A stretch of 64,000 bases of DNA. Origin: Lunularia cruciata. Lineage: Eukaryota > Streptophyta > Marchantiopsida > Lunulariales > Lunulariaceae. Numbering within the stretch: position 1 is the stretch's first letter; each line of letters begins with the position of its first letter. Under the pieces are notes generated by a model that was not told the origin of the DNA, ran no database searches, and was given only the letters and a program-made list of their open reading frames with translations. Below are positions 10,344 to 22,149 of this stretch, piece after piece. Location: the NCBI GenBank assembly GCA_948567375.1, contig OX419756.1, positions 71,872,333-71,936,332 on the forward strand, written 5' to 3'. The position numbers and the translations under genes were made by a program.

Positions 10344-12380
10344 GAGCAATGATTGCACTCTTCAAGCCGGATCACATGACGTATGTGATGAAGTAACAAG
10401 CAATGTTCTTTCATTGAATGTTTGCAAGAGTGCCGATGAATTGGGTGAAGTGTTTTCACCAAAGAATGTGGAAGATGGTGTAGTGTTGGAGAGATGGGGA
10501 TACTCCTCACTACTTGGTGTCATTTGCTCCGCATTTCTACTTTGGGTTGAACCTTATGAAGGAGACCAAGCAAAGAAAGATGGTATCCCACTTTCATCCA
10601 GACCCACAAAAAGCTGCGGATGAGAAGGAACAACAATATATCCAACACATCCAAAGTAAAGATAAGCATTACGCAAGAACGGGGCAATACCTAAGGATAG
10701 CAATGAGTATCCCAAAGATGTGGAAGAGAAGTCATCCCGAGGAGAGCATGTTGCTGGTCCAGCCAAAGAAGACAAGGAAGGTGAACCCAAGGCAAGACAT
10801 CATAGTAATCAATGAGTCATCAGGAGCAGGAGAGTGAAAAGGCAAAGTTGAGTACAAGTCAAAAGACTCAAGAGAAGTAGAAGAACCAAAGCTTCCATTG
10901 CAAAGTGAAGGGTCAAGCAATGGAAGTGAACGTGAAATTGAAGTTCAGCAATGGGGCAAAGATGATGCTGGCACCAAAGAATGAGATTTCCATGCGGTGA
11001 TTGATTGCATGAGAGGAGGAGGAATTGTGTGTATATAATTCCCAAGCATGGAGATAGAAGAGACTCTGGAAACTGAGTTGAAGTTGGATTTTCAGAAGGA
11101 TAGAAGATCAAGGAGAAGTTTCCTATTGCAGGTGCAGAAACAAGCAATGTAAGCCCAATAGTGGAAAAGGAAGAGAGCTCGGATGACATGCCCTTGAGAG
11201 TGAGAAGGTTAAGACTTTGGAGTAAAGCTCCAATAGATAAAGTGAGGAGAGAAGAACTTGAGCAACCCAAGAGTTCAAGGGTCTTTGATGGAGTAGAGTA
11301 CTTGTTGTAGATAGTTTGTCCTTTGTTGTTGCATTTAAAGAAGAAGAGAGAAAACCTGAAAAGAAATCACTTAGAATTGAAAGATGAATTGGCAGTAGTG
11401 CAGTATATGAGTGAGGAAAGTTTGGAATCAAGAAGAAAGTTAATTTGTGGAGAGTGGGAATTAGCAGAACTCAAAACTAAGATAGAGCTTAGGAAGAAGG
11501 AGATTGAGAGCCTGAGAAAGGACTTCTTGACGAAAGGCAAAGCCATGGCAAAGCAAGAAGAAGAAAGAAGGGAGCAAAAAATAAGACCTTGAGAGTGGAA
11601 GTGCATAACATATGAGTGGAGGTCATCCACTTGAAAGCTATGGTAGTAGTCATGGGACAAGAGTTGGAGAGTTTGAAGACAAGTGCAACAAAGAAAGATA
11701 GAGCTTGGCAGAGGGAGTTAACTATGCAAAATCAAGAAGAGGAGCACTTGCATGGATTAATCAGAGGAATGGAGAGCAACTTGGGTAGAGTGTGAAAGAA
11801 GCTTTGAAAGCCAAGTTTGAAGATGAGGTAAACATGTATCGAGAGGAGTTGTTAGCAGAGAGGGAGAAGTTATAGACGCCAAGAGACAATTGAAGAAGTA
11901 TTGGTGAGGGCAAAGGCAATGCTTGGTATGATGTCTGAGTGTCAATTGAAGAAAGTGAGTTTGCATGAGTTGAAATTGCTAGTGCAGGAGACAAGGAAGA
12001 AGAAAGCAAAAGATATTGAGTTGAATAAATTATTGATTTTATTATGTTAGAGGTAGGAGACAATGTTTGTCTTAGATTAGATTTAGTACATTTAGAGTTA
12101 GAGAGACTTTGAAGTAGTATGAAGGGAGATAAGAAGTTCAAAGTAGCAGACATAGGAATGCAAGTATCTTCGGATCAGTTATCTGAGACATTAGAGATAC
12201 ATGGGTCAAAAGATAAAGACGGATAGATTACCCATGATCTTAATTACAAAGTGTGGTGAAGAAGTGATAGAATTGGTAGAAGATGTAGTAAAAGAAGATA
12301 GACCCAAAGGATGAGAAGTAATAGGAGAATCATTGGGTTTGGAAGCCAAAGTCAAGGTTGACATTGGGTCAGAGTAGTAA
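10344..12380 (+). pseudogene. B3 unknown protein with coiled-coil C-terminus
   Basis: The N-terminal part reads ALFKPDHMTYVM, then FAPHFYFGLNLMKE and VSHFHPDPQKAADEKEQQ. The B copies at 50423 (minus) and 19590 (minus) share this pattern. A basic linker and an acidic stretch (ESSDDMPLRVRRLRLW) follow. From about 11323 comes a long Lys/Glu/Leu-rich coiled coil with heptads, for example 11323-11592. It ends shortly before the terminal block. I do not recognise any enzyme motif. It may be a captured gene or a Gag-like protein. Frameshifts and stops break it into pieces of 60-107 codons. Confidence 0.6.
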
Positions 12381-13168
12381 CAATTTTGAGATTTGAAGAG
12401 GCAGATATGAAGAGGTGCATTTTCATTTCAGATCTATAGGTTGGTAAAGTTATTAGGAACTTGTATATTAGTTAGATAACTATCAAAGTGCTAAGCCTAT
12501 TTAAAGGAGGCATTCACAATCCTATGTTGTTTAGTACTCATAATTTCTAAAGATGGATAAATCAAAGTGCTATATCTTAGTGCTCGTTCCTTGAGCTTAA
12601 TTCCGAGTATCAAGTTTGTGCTTGTGTTTGTGAGTGTGTGGAGAATTTTGAAGTGCAAGTTAATGTGCTTGTTGGATGTTGGATTCCGCAGCCTTGATCT
12701 TCATTTTGTGTGTTTGATCCTAAGTGAAGTGCAATCAAAGCAATGCCTTGACAGATTTTTGAAGAATTGTAGTGTTGGTAGTATTTTGCATTTGTGAGTG
12801 CAGCGTGAGTTAGATGTGAAGCAATTTGGATCAAGGAAGTTGTGCCTTCAGTGGAATGCAATTTTGAGGCAAAGTCATTTTGTAGTGAAGTAGCCATTTT
12901 CAAGAGAATTCGAATCATCACAATCAAAGTTGGTTTGGACAGATTGGAGAGTATTGTGATTATGAGTGTTAATTGGTGATAAAACTATGATTAGTGCTCT
13001 CTATTACTCTCTTTTGGGTGTGGTTTCTACCTGAGAGACTAAAGAAGAACTCAAGAAGAACTACACTATTACTATTTACTTTGTATTTGACCAGTTTTGA
13101 CTTGTATCTTTGTGGGAACAAAATTTTACTTGCTGATTACCACAAAAATGATACTTGTTGGGTCATCA
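12381..13168 (+). repeat. B terminal block, copy 3
   Basis: It is homologous to 6230-7019, with the TATA-like box at 12498-12507 and the terminal GGGTCATCA. Confidence 0.7.
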
Positions 13169-13614
13169 AAAATTGCTAATTTTGATACTTCTCCTCAAAT
13201 CATTTTTTATTGTATCCTCAAAGGAACAACCTTTTTCTTGCTATTATACCACTTTTTGCTTGACATTAGGTTATCAAAGTAATCCATAGCATAGAAATCA
13301 CACTAAGTGATGCTTCTTTTTACTCTAGTTGTATTTTGACCATATGATTTAGATAGCTTTGATATCCTATGTGTAGCTAGAGAAAATTGCTCATTCAAAT
13401 GCTATTGGGTCTTACTTCCATTTAGCACTTAGTTTTTTTCTTTTTATGTCTTGATGGTGTCTTCCCATCATTCTTGTTATCTATGCAAGTTGCCTCTCCT
13501 TAAATTTTTTGAAGTCACCACCATGATTACTATATATCACTAGCTTTGTAGTTATACCAATATAGCTGTACACAAGCAAGAGTAAATTTCTATCCTTTCT
13601 TCTAAAATAGAAAC
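13169..13614. other. Unassigned AT-rich stretch
   Basis: There is no frame or motif of note. The first 80 bp (GATACTTCTCCTCAAATC and following) resemble 53566-53640, after the B-like element, so they may be old flanking or terminal sequence of that family. Confidence 0.3.
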
Positions 13615-13670
13615 AAGTGGAGGGCCTAGTGCAGCAAGGCAAGGGTCTTGCTACACTAAGCCCTCCACTT
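13615..13670. repeat. Perfect-looking hairpin, 24-bp arms
   Basis: Arms at 13615-13638 and 13647-13670 are inverted copies with two mismatches around an 8-base loop. The right arm is ordinary D-family gag sequence (compare about 34295-34320). The left arm is an inverted duplicate of it. Confidence 0.65.
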
Positions 13671-14058
13671 GCTGCATAAAATCTAGATTATCTACTCTGC
13701 CATTGGAAGCAAACATGGTGTGGTGCATTCTACTACACTATAGAAGAAGTAACAATTGTGAATGAGGTCTCTTTATTAAATCTAGATGTCATCACTCTCT
13801 CTTCCACCATGTTGAGCTTAACATGCTCAACCAAACTAAACACCACCACCAAATTAGGTGAGGTAACTTTTTACAATTTAGCATCATGTATTATATGTTG
13901 TAACTTTATGTCCAAGATCCCATACCAAAACTAGATCAATTAGGTCTCAATAACTCCTTGAGTGCAATTGATTAGCTATCTCATGCAAGTTTATGCCTCA
14001 TGTAGGATCTCTTTGGCCTTTCATTAGAATTCTTGCAAGCTGTTCAGCTTGTTAGTTT
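13645..14058 (-). pseudogene. D-family gag fragment, left part
   Basis: It is homologous to the gag of D at about 34290-34690, read on the minus strand, but full of substitutions and stops. The remainder continues at 25989, so A3 was inserted in this gag. The cut lies in the segment that reads CTTGTCAGTCCG in D. The flanking GTTT (14055-14058) and GTCC (25989-25992) are probably the decayed 4-bp target duplication. Confidence 0.75.
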
Positions 14059-14750
14059 TGTGAGCCAACCTATCTCTCACTCAAGATGGACCTCTTATGG
14101 CTATTATGGTAACGCATCATGGACTAAGAAGGTAAGGAATCCCAAATCCATCATACTCCTCCAAGGCTAACACTCCAAGACTCAAACCATTGCTCACTAG
14201 AGAACTCACTGAGAGAGAAATAGTTGCAAATGAAAGGATGATGAGTACCCCCTCACCCTTAGTTTATATAATTGTGAAATAGTTATACACCAAAGTTACT
14301 AATTACCGGAGCAACTCAAGTTATTAGGCTAAAAGTCAAATAAAATAAAAAAATCTAAAGGAATATCTATACTCAAAGGAATATTCTCCTAATTATGTGG
14401 TCTTATCTTGACCCAACCACTAAATCAAGGATTCCTTCACATAGGCTATCCTTGGAATATAGAAGAATCTGAAATAGAAAGGCTGGTGGGTCCAGGAGTT
14501 CTCAACTCTTCCCTCAAAGGCAAACACCTAGGAATAATACCAAGTCAATACACTAGAATCCAAAATAGTGATGCTTATCTTTTCCACTTCCTCTAAAGTA
14601 AAGTCCTCTCTATTTTAGCTATGACTAACTTCAACTAATCATGACTAATGTTGAACCATTCTTTACCTCTATGTAGAAAATATCTCCCAAGTACTTATAA
14701 TACCAAACTAAATATCACAATAGCACATACATGCATAAACAGGTGTTACA
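14059..14750 (-). repeat. A3 3' LTR
   Basis: On the plus strand it runs from TGTGAGCC to GTGTTACA, the reverse of the family A LTR, 692 bp. The polypurine tract (minus strand, 14751-14765) adjoins it on the right but is decayed. Confidence 0.9.
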
Positions 14751-14950
14751 TTTCCATACTAAGATTTCACTTTGTTCTTAGAGTGAAGGTTTCTCTACCT
14801 TCTATAATACATCTTCAACTTATCATGGTTAATCTTATCAAAGTATCTTCCTTCCAACTCCTTGAGATCATAGGTGTAATTACCTCACATCTTCTCCACT
14901 TTGAAAGGTCCAAAGTACTTGGGCAAAAACTTCTTTTGCATTCTCTTGAA

Positions 14951-15770
14951 TCAAATAGAATCAAATAACATTACCCAATCACCTTCTTTGAAGGGCGCCA
15001 CCTTCTTCTTGCCTTGCCTCTTGTCATAGCTCTCCTTTTGTTTCCTTTGGGCTTGCTCCACTTGAACCATAGCAATTTCTCTTGCCTCCTCCAATTCCAT
15101 GAGTTGATCTTTCCTTGACTTCTTTGCATCACTTCCTTGTGTTTTTTCCAATCTTGTATGAATGCTTTGGAAGGTAGGAAGATCAAAGTGAGTAGGTAAG
15201 GTAGACTCAGTACCATATTCCAAATGAAATGGAGAATATCCGATGGAAGTCTTCATAGTTGTTCTATACTCCCACAAAATTGCATGAATATTCTTGTCAT
15301 AATGATGTTTAGGTCCCTCCATTTCTACATCTTTGGCCAACATCATGCACAAGGTTTGATTGGTTCTCTGATTGGTTCAAGCCACAAGAGTTTGGCTTAT
15401 AGGATGTAGTTACTCTATGTATGATAGAGAAATGTTGTAGCATGGCTGTAGTGATGTTTCTTGTAAACTCTCCTCCTCTATCAAAAACCACTCCAAAGGG
15501 CACCCAAACCTAATGATAATGTGTTCATAAAAAAATTACCAACTTTATCTTCATTCCTGTCCCTCAATGGTCTAGCCTCAACCCACTTGGTAAGGTAATC
15601 AATAACTACCACAATGTAGCAATTGTTCCTTGTGGTTCTATTGAGAGGATCTACAAAGTCAATTTTCCACTTCTCAAAAGGTCCTAACAATGGAATTGAC
15701 CTAAGAGGGGAGGAGGTGGAAGTAAAATTTCTAGCAAAAGCTTGACAAACACGACAAGTTTTTCAATAAA
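14951..15770 (-). pseudogene. A3 integrase
   Basis: Fragments 15690-15481, 15503-15309 and 15352-14951 encode the Ty3-type integrase core, shown by GPFEKWKIDFVDPLNR and VVVIDYLTKWVEA (first Asp), FDRGGEFTRN (second Asp) and NQSENQ (position of the Glu). The C-terminal tail MELEEAREIAMVQVEQAQ matches the intact frame in A6. Several frameshifts and stops make it inactive. Confidence 0.8.
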
Positions 15771-16505
15771 TAAGACAATCCTTGAAAATCCCTCTCCAAT
15801 GGTAACTTGCATCTAAAATCTTGAAAACAATCACTTTTCTTGCAAAGTGTCACCCACACACTAAACCTTCATGAAACTCCTTTATGAGTAGGATAGACTC
15901 CTCCTTACCTATTACTCTTCAAAGTAGACCATCTGCTCCTTAGTGAAAACAATATGCTCCATCCATTGAGTACGGTCTAGATCTTACTACAAGGGCCTTC
16001 CTCTCCCTGGCATGCATCCCTTCTAGATAGTTACCTCTTGTAATCTCTACAATTCCTTGTACTGCATTGGAACCTCTTGAGTGATAGAGATTGTCATGAG
16101 CTCCTCATCTGGGAAGAAATCATCCATTGGTTCAACTCCATCATGATCATAGGCCCTAGATAACAAATCAACATTTGCATGTTTCTTCCCTAGCCTACCT
16201 TCAATCGTGTAGTCATACTCAAACATGAGTATCATCCACCTTGCTAGCCTCCCTTCAACATTAGGCTTGTTGAATATATATTTAAAGCCGTGTGATACAT
16301 GAAAATGGTAGCTTTTCCTCCAATCAAGTAATGTCTAAACTTCTTGAGACCAAAAATCATTGCCAACTACTCTTCTTTCTCCGTGATTAAGTAGTTCTTT
16401 TTTTCTGAAACCATTTGTCTACTAGCATAAGCTATTGGATGATCATGCCCATCTTGGTCTAATTGACTCAGAGTGCATCCTAATTGGAAGTATCAGCATA
16501 GAATG
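15771..16505 (-). pseudogene. A3 RNase H and end of RT
   Basis: Frame 16235-16047 gives MFEYDYTIEGRLGKKHANVDLLSRAYDHDG, the C-terminal RNase H segment (HANVDLLSR). Upstream, 16440-16240 holds the degraded TDHKAL-like region. It begins within the codons for the F-I-L-Y-A-D-T-S-N segment, where B4 is inserted; the other half is at 20316. Confidence 0.75.
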
Positions 16506-19500
16506 TGATGACCTAGCAAGTATCACTTTTGCGGTAATCAGCAAGTAACAATTTGTTTCCATAGATATATTGGTCAAGAATCATCAAATACAAAGTAAAA
16601 TGTCACAAAAATTTCTCCTTGATTGCATCTTTAATCTCTTGTGTAGAAACCACACCCAAAAGAGAGTAACAAGCATTGAATTCACAGTCTTGTCACAAAT
16701 CATAACACCCATAATCATAATTCATCAAAACTTTCCAAATCAATCTTTATTATGATTCACTTCTTCCCAAAGAATGCTACTTCACCATGAAATGACTTCA
16801 CCTTGGAAGTGTGTTCTGCCCCTCCACTAAAGGTACAACTTCCTCAATCAAAATTGCTTCATATCAACCAAATGCTACACTCACCAATGCAAAATACTAC
16901 CAACACTACGATCAATCATAGATTCATCAAGGTATTGCCTCAAATTGCACTCCACTTAGGATCAAACACACAAAATGAACATAAGTGCTATGGAATCCAA
17001 CATCCAACACCCACAACTACAATTTGAACTTTTCCAAACACACACAACAACACACACAAGATTGACACTTGGAATTAAGTTGAAATGATGAGCACTAAGT
17101 TACAACACTTTGCTTTACTCAACTTTAGAATAAAAATATTGAATTGAACTGAATAACAACAACACTAGGAATGCCTCTTTTAAAGAAGCAAAGCACTATG
17201 ACAATTATCTTACTAAATATCATTCTAAATACAACTTTACCAACCTATAGATCCAAAATGACAATCCATCTCTTCATATCTACCTCTTTAGATCTCAAAA
17301 TAGTTATTAATCCGATCTAATCTCTACTTTGACTTTGGCTTCTACACCCAAATTACCTTCAATTACTTCTTCTTCTTTGGATCTATCTACAACTAAAATT
17401 TTCTCTTCTATTGTTGTCCTATATTCAGATTGAACTAAAATTGAAGTCATAGCTATACTATCTACCTTCTCCTTCTCTACTCTAACTTCTTCTAATGTCT
17501 TAAGTAACTCACTTGAAGACACTTGCACTCCTATCTTACTACTTTGCATCAGGTTTCTACTTTCTCACTACCCCAATGTTTCTCTAACTCTGATTTCACA
17601 AGATCTAATCTAAGATAGATATTGTCTCCTATCTCCAACATCTTCCTATCTACTCTTTCTCTTTAGCAAATTAACAATTTTTGCATATCTACATCTTTTG
17701 CTTTTTTCTTCCTCGTCTCTTGCACCAAAAACTTTAATTTGTGTAGTCTTGATTCCTCCATCTTTACATTGGCTTTAATATCACCTTCAACTTCACAACT
17801 ATTTCCCCAGCAAACTTGACTGACTCCTCAAAACTATCTTCTCTCTGCTTCCAACTTGTTATGGTACATCTTCAATTCATCCTCAAATTTTGCTTTAAGT
17901 GCCTCTTTCTCTTCCATGTACTACAAAAATTGAGCTTCCACAATTTTGAGCAACTTTTCTTCCTCTTGATGTCTATCTACCAATTCACATTGCTAGGCCT
18001 GATCTTTGTCCTCCACACTCTTTCTCAGGCTCTCCAATTCTTGATTCATCGCCACTGCCATTGCCTTTGAATGTAACACCTTCAAGCGCACATGCATGAG
18101 TTCTCCCTTCAATTTCTTGAATGCTGCCTTCTGCTCCTCCAATTTTTTAATTTGTCATTTGAGTTCTTTGTTGTGCTTCACACAACTCTCCTTCAAGTTA
18201 TTGAAGCTCTTCCTTTGAAGAATAGCATCCACCCAAAGTTCTTTGGCTTCTTTCTCTCCTTAGATTAACTTCCTCCTCAACTTCAAGTTGTCTTTACTCA
18301 AGAACTTCAAGACATTGAACTCATCCTTCACTTTTGAATGTTCTCTCTTCAACTCTTCCTTCCTCTTTTGTAGCTGCAACAACAAAGGGCATGTAATCTT
18401 TGATATGTATTCTACTTTGGTGTACTCTCCTTCATCATCTTCTCTATCTTTAGCTTTGGTGGGTGCTTCTTAGGCTAGTGCCTTGCCCCAAAGTCTTGCC
18501 TCCCCCTTTGTACCTTTAGTGTCATGTCATCCAAGTTTTCCTCCTCCTCTTTGGCTTTGCTTTGACCTACAGCTACAACTTGCACACTTCTCTTTGATCT
18601 TGCTGCCCTTGGAAACACCAAAGCCAGCTCTTGTTCTCATTCTTCCTCCAACTCTACTATAGCTTACTCCAAACAAGGTCAATCTTCTCCTTCCATATGA
18701 TCAATCGCTGCATGGAACTCCTCATCTTCTTCTCCCATCACTTTGTCTACCAATTGCTGGACTTTGCTTACTTTGCTACTTTGCTTGCTCTCCATCTTCT
18801 TCTCCCATCACTTGTCTACCAATTGCTGGACTTTGCTTACTTTGCTACTTTGCTTTACTCTCATTGTTGGACTCCTTACTTTGCAATGTGAGCTCTTCTT
18901 CTTCTCTTAGTCTTCACACTTTGACTCAACTTTTCCTTTTGATTCTTCCTCCAAAGGTTCTTCACTACTGCCATCTTTGGCTTTGGATTCAATCTTCTAG
19001 TCTTTTGTGGTTGCAATGGTGATCCTCTTTTTTGGGTCTAGTTCTCTTCCTTGGCCTTGGGATTTCCATTAACACTATCTTCTCCTTCCTATGCTGGATG
19101 TTGTGTTCATTGCCTTCACGAACTTGCCTTATGTAATATTTCTCATTTGCATCTACTACTCATCAGAAATCAGGGTGAAAGTGTGACACCATGCTTCTTC
19201 TCTCTTCCAAGTTGAGTAGGTTTAGTCTTAAGTAGAAATGGGCTGAAAAAGGTACAAAATAATGGGATGGCAGGTCCATTCTCCAACTATTAATCATCTG
19301 ACCTACTCACTGGTGCAAACACAACTTGCTGTAAACATTTGGTGGAAAAACACAACCTGCTGCATCATCACATAGGTTGTTTGCTTTGGCTTAAATATGG
19401 CTATCATTTTTCTGACTATACTCCTTTGTATTGGGTCCCTATAACTATCTTCCTTGTACCCGCTCTTGGTTTGAGGAGCATTGAAATAATTTTTCTTTTC

Positions 19501-20315
19501 TGCTATTTCTTCCAAAGAATCACACTTTTGATAGAAGGTGACTCCTCCTACTTCTTTTGTTTCTCTCTCCAAGACTAATCTACAATCCAAATCAGTCCAT
19601 CAAGCTGTATTTCCTCTATTTCCCTTTATCTTGGGACCATCTTTGCAATTGCTAGTAATAATTTTTGCCATGAACCCTGGAAAACTCAAATTCTAGTTCC
19701 ATGCCAAAAAAGTGATACAAAGTCTGCTTCAATCCTTACCACTATGTCTAACTTGAAAATTGCAAGACTCCTCACCAAACTTTGCTTATTCTCCTTTGGT
19801 GGCATTGTGTGCTTTCTAACTCTTAGTCTTTCAACCGTCACCAAAACCCAAGATCCTAACTCCTTCAGGACAATTATTGATAGGCATAGGATATCACTGT
19901 GATATTTTAGAACTCCCTTGACAAAGTCTCAATCTTAAAGTTTTTTGCTGCTTGGTCATTTTTCAATCAATCTTCAATTGATGCACAAATTTTGTGAGTT
20001 GGTTTTTAATCACTCTCAATGTTATCTTGATCATGAGGTAGCCATTTTCATTATATGTACTTTCTTGATTGGACAGATCTAAGGAAAGGTTGTTATAGGT
20101 TCTTTGGATTGGGTTGTGCATTCCAATGGAAAGTATCCTTACTTTGACTTTATACTTCCATAAGTCTGACCTAAGTACTTCTAACTCTAATCCGAGGTCA
20201 ACTTCTTTAAGTCTATACCAAACATACAATTCTTCTCTTTTCTTCTCCATTAAGTTTCAATTTGGTTTCAACAATACACTTCTTCTTTAAAACTTGTCCA
20301 AAAAATGTGGGTACC
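16506..20315 (-). mobile_element. Family B element B4, the most complete long copy
   Basis: Read on the minus strand it starts TGGTACCCACATTTTTTGG and ends AGGTCATCA, 3.8 kb in all. It contains a leader of about 0.6 kb, the unknown/coiled-coil gene and the terminal block (17300-16506). It splits the RT of A3. The flanks CATAGAATG (left) and CATAGAGGATG (right) repeat part of the target. No LTR stands at its 5' end. Confidence 0.75.
17307..19600 (-). pseudogene. B4 unknown/coiled-coil gene
   Basis: The N-terminal region (19590-19303) ends with IAIFKPKQTTYVMMQQVVFF, matching ALFKPDHMTYVM in B3. A long decayed Lys/Glu-rich region follows. The last open piece (17549-17307) is acidic, starts MQSSKIGVQVSSSELLKTLE and ends LGVEAKVKVEIRSD next to the terminal block. 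A local duplication lies at 18743-18855 (two copies of a CTACCAATTGCTGGACTTTG unit). Product unknown. Confidence 0.55.
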
Positions 20316-20820
20316 ACATAGAGGATGAAAAGTTTACTCCAATTAGGTCTAGCAAGAATTGGAGCTACAACAAGGGATTGCTTGAGCTCCTCAAAAGCTT
20401 TGAGAGCTTCCTTGTCTTCCAAAATCACTATGTATCCTACACCCTTCTTCATGTAGATGATCAATGCATAAACCTTGTTGGAAAATGAGAAGATAAACCT
20501 CTTATTACCCAAACATCCCAAGAATTAACATAACATTGTCAAGCTTGAAGGAAATGGAAGGTCTAAGGGTATCATACCCAACTTCTTCATCAACCTCTCT
20601 AACATGGAATTCATTGTAGATCTTCCATCAACAAGTGCATCCTTGATGTTGTGACTATTTGTTATCAAATCAATCTTAGAGGCATAATCACAAGCCTCCC
20701 ATGGTACTGGTTTGGCATCCACCACCCCTATTGATATTGGAGCTTTTGCTTTCTTTTTCCTCTTACTCCTTGTAGAACTCAAACCAGCTTTAAGCTCCTT
20801 TCTCAAGGTGGGATTCAAAG
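20316..20820 (-). pseudogene. A3 protease and RT remnant
   Basis: Frame 20818-20525 runs from the gag/protease linker through VDGRSTMNSMLERLMKKLGM (protease active-site region, normally VDGGS) directly into LDLPFPSSLT, which belongs to the RT thumb. The protease C-terminus and all of the RT palm are therefore deleted. Frame 20521-20330 continues RT (KAFEELKQSLVVAPILARPN) up to KLFILY, where B4 begins. Confidence 0.8.
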
Positions 20821-22075
20821 CAATTAATTAGCCCATTGTGCTATTAACCTTGTGATTACCAACATCCTCCAACATAGTGTAGTTCCATTGTTGCTTTGAG
20901 ATCAAGAGGTCTTCTATCCACAACTTCTTCCTTGGAGTCTTTGTTAATGGAGTTGAGGTGCTAGTGCAAGTGCTCCTAATAAACATAGGAGTATATTTGC
21001 TATGATTAAATCATTGAGAAGAGTGTATATCCTTTGCAAGCTATCTTCTTCTCTTGTGCCAGAAGTTCCAAATTAAGACCTTTGGAGCTTGAGCACTCTC
21101 CTTTCTCATACTTTCTCTCAACCACATCTATGGATGCTATCTCCTTACCTTTATTTGGAGTAGGAGCCACTTAGGTTTCACTACCTCTTTCTTTCCCTCT
21201 ATTGGCTTCCTCATATATCCTTCTTCCATGGTAAGTGGAATTTGGGCAATTCCTTTGGATGTGACCTCTTCCTCCTTAACCAAAACAATTTCTATCATTG
21301 AATTATTAGTTAGTTGGCCACCTCTATATAGATAGCTTTCATAACTCTTAGGCCCTCTCCTTACATTTTGATCCATCTCTCTCTTCTCCCATAATTGCAC
21401 TTCATTGATCTTGAGATCTACAAGTTGTTCTATGATGGTTTGAAGTGGATCTTTTGATAGAGGTGCAAGAACTAGAGCAACTACTACTTGTGGTGCAACC
21501 CTTAACACCAAAGTATCAAAAGTTCCACCATACTTGTAATCTTGAGGAGGATGCACAATCTTCTTCACCACCAAATTACTGTCATCCCTTTCCAAACTCT
21601 CCTCCATACAAATTGCAATCTTGATAGCTTCAACCTTGGAAGAAGGTTTCTCATATCTCACCTTACTTCTAATCTGAGGTCTCAACCCTATCACAAAATT
21701 CTTGTTGAGCATGTAGACTCTAATTTCTCCACTCTTTCTACATAGACTCTCACTTTTTGTCCATCTCCTTGTTTGAGGAAGGTAACCCCACTCATCAATC
21801 TCTTTTAACTCTCATTTGGAAGAAAGTTCATAGTGAGTGCTGAAGTCAAACTCTCCCAAGACTCTTCTTGCCCATCTCTCCTCTCTCTCTTTTGGTATTC
21901 TAACTCATACCATGGAAAGGCTACATCCTCAAAGAAATCTAGTAATAATGAGGCCCACTCATTCTCCCTCCTTTCATTATTTCCTATGCAAGCTCTATTG
22001 AAATCTCTCACAAAGGCCTCCACATCTTCTTCATCCTTGCCAAAGAAACTCAAAAGTTTCACTATCTTTCTCTAT
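20821..22075 (-). pseudogene. A3 gag
   Basis: The N-terminal frame 22062-21805 gives KLLSFFGKDEEDVEAFVRDF and NEWASLLLDFFEDVAFPWYE, the capsid part. Frame 21712-21137 continues with LNKNFVIGLRPQIRSKVRYE. The zinc-knuckle region is frameshifted (EIVLVKEEEVTSKGIAQIP in place of NCFGCGERGHIQRNCP in A6). It is followed by the Lys-rich linker to protease. Inactive. Confidence 0.8.
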
Positions 22076-22149
22076 TCTCTCAATAATTTTTCTTTCACTT
22101 TATAACTAATAGAGTATATACAAGATAAACACCATTTGAGAGTAATCCA

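Larger units (their letters stand above)
10324..13168 (+). mobile_element. Family B element B3, long form, 5'-truncated
   Basis: This is the best plus-strand copy of the coiled-coil gene and is followed by a complete terminal block ending GGGTCATCA. The 5' leader that begins TGGTACCC in other copies is absent, because the element meets the A2 LTR at 10323. Confidence 0.7.

Noticed and set aside
13615..13670. A microRNA gene
   Set aside because: The arms are an inverted duplicate of gag DNA; there is no sign of conservation or of a typical precursor length.
18631..18891. Plus-strand frames rich in Leu, Phe and Ser that look like membrane proteins
   Set aside because: They are the reverse strand of the Lys/Glu-rich coiled-coil gene of B4; antisense of such codons gives hydrophobic runs.
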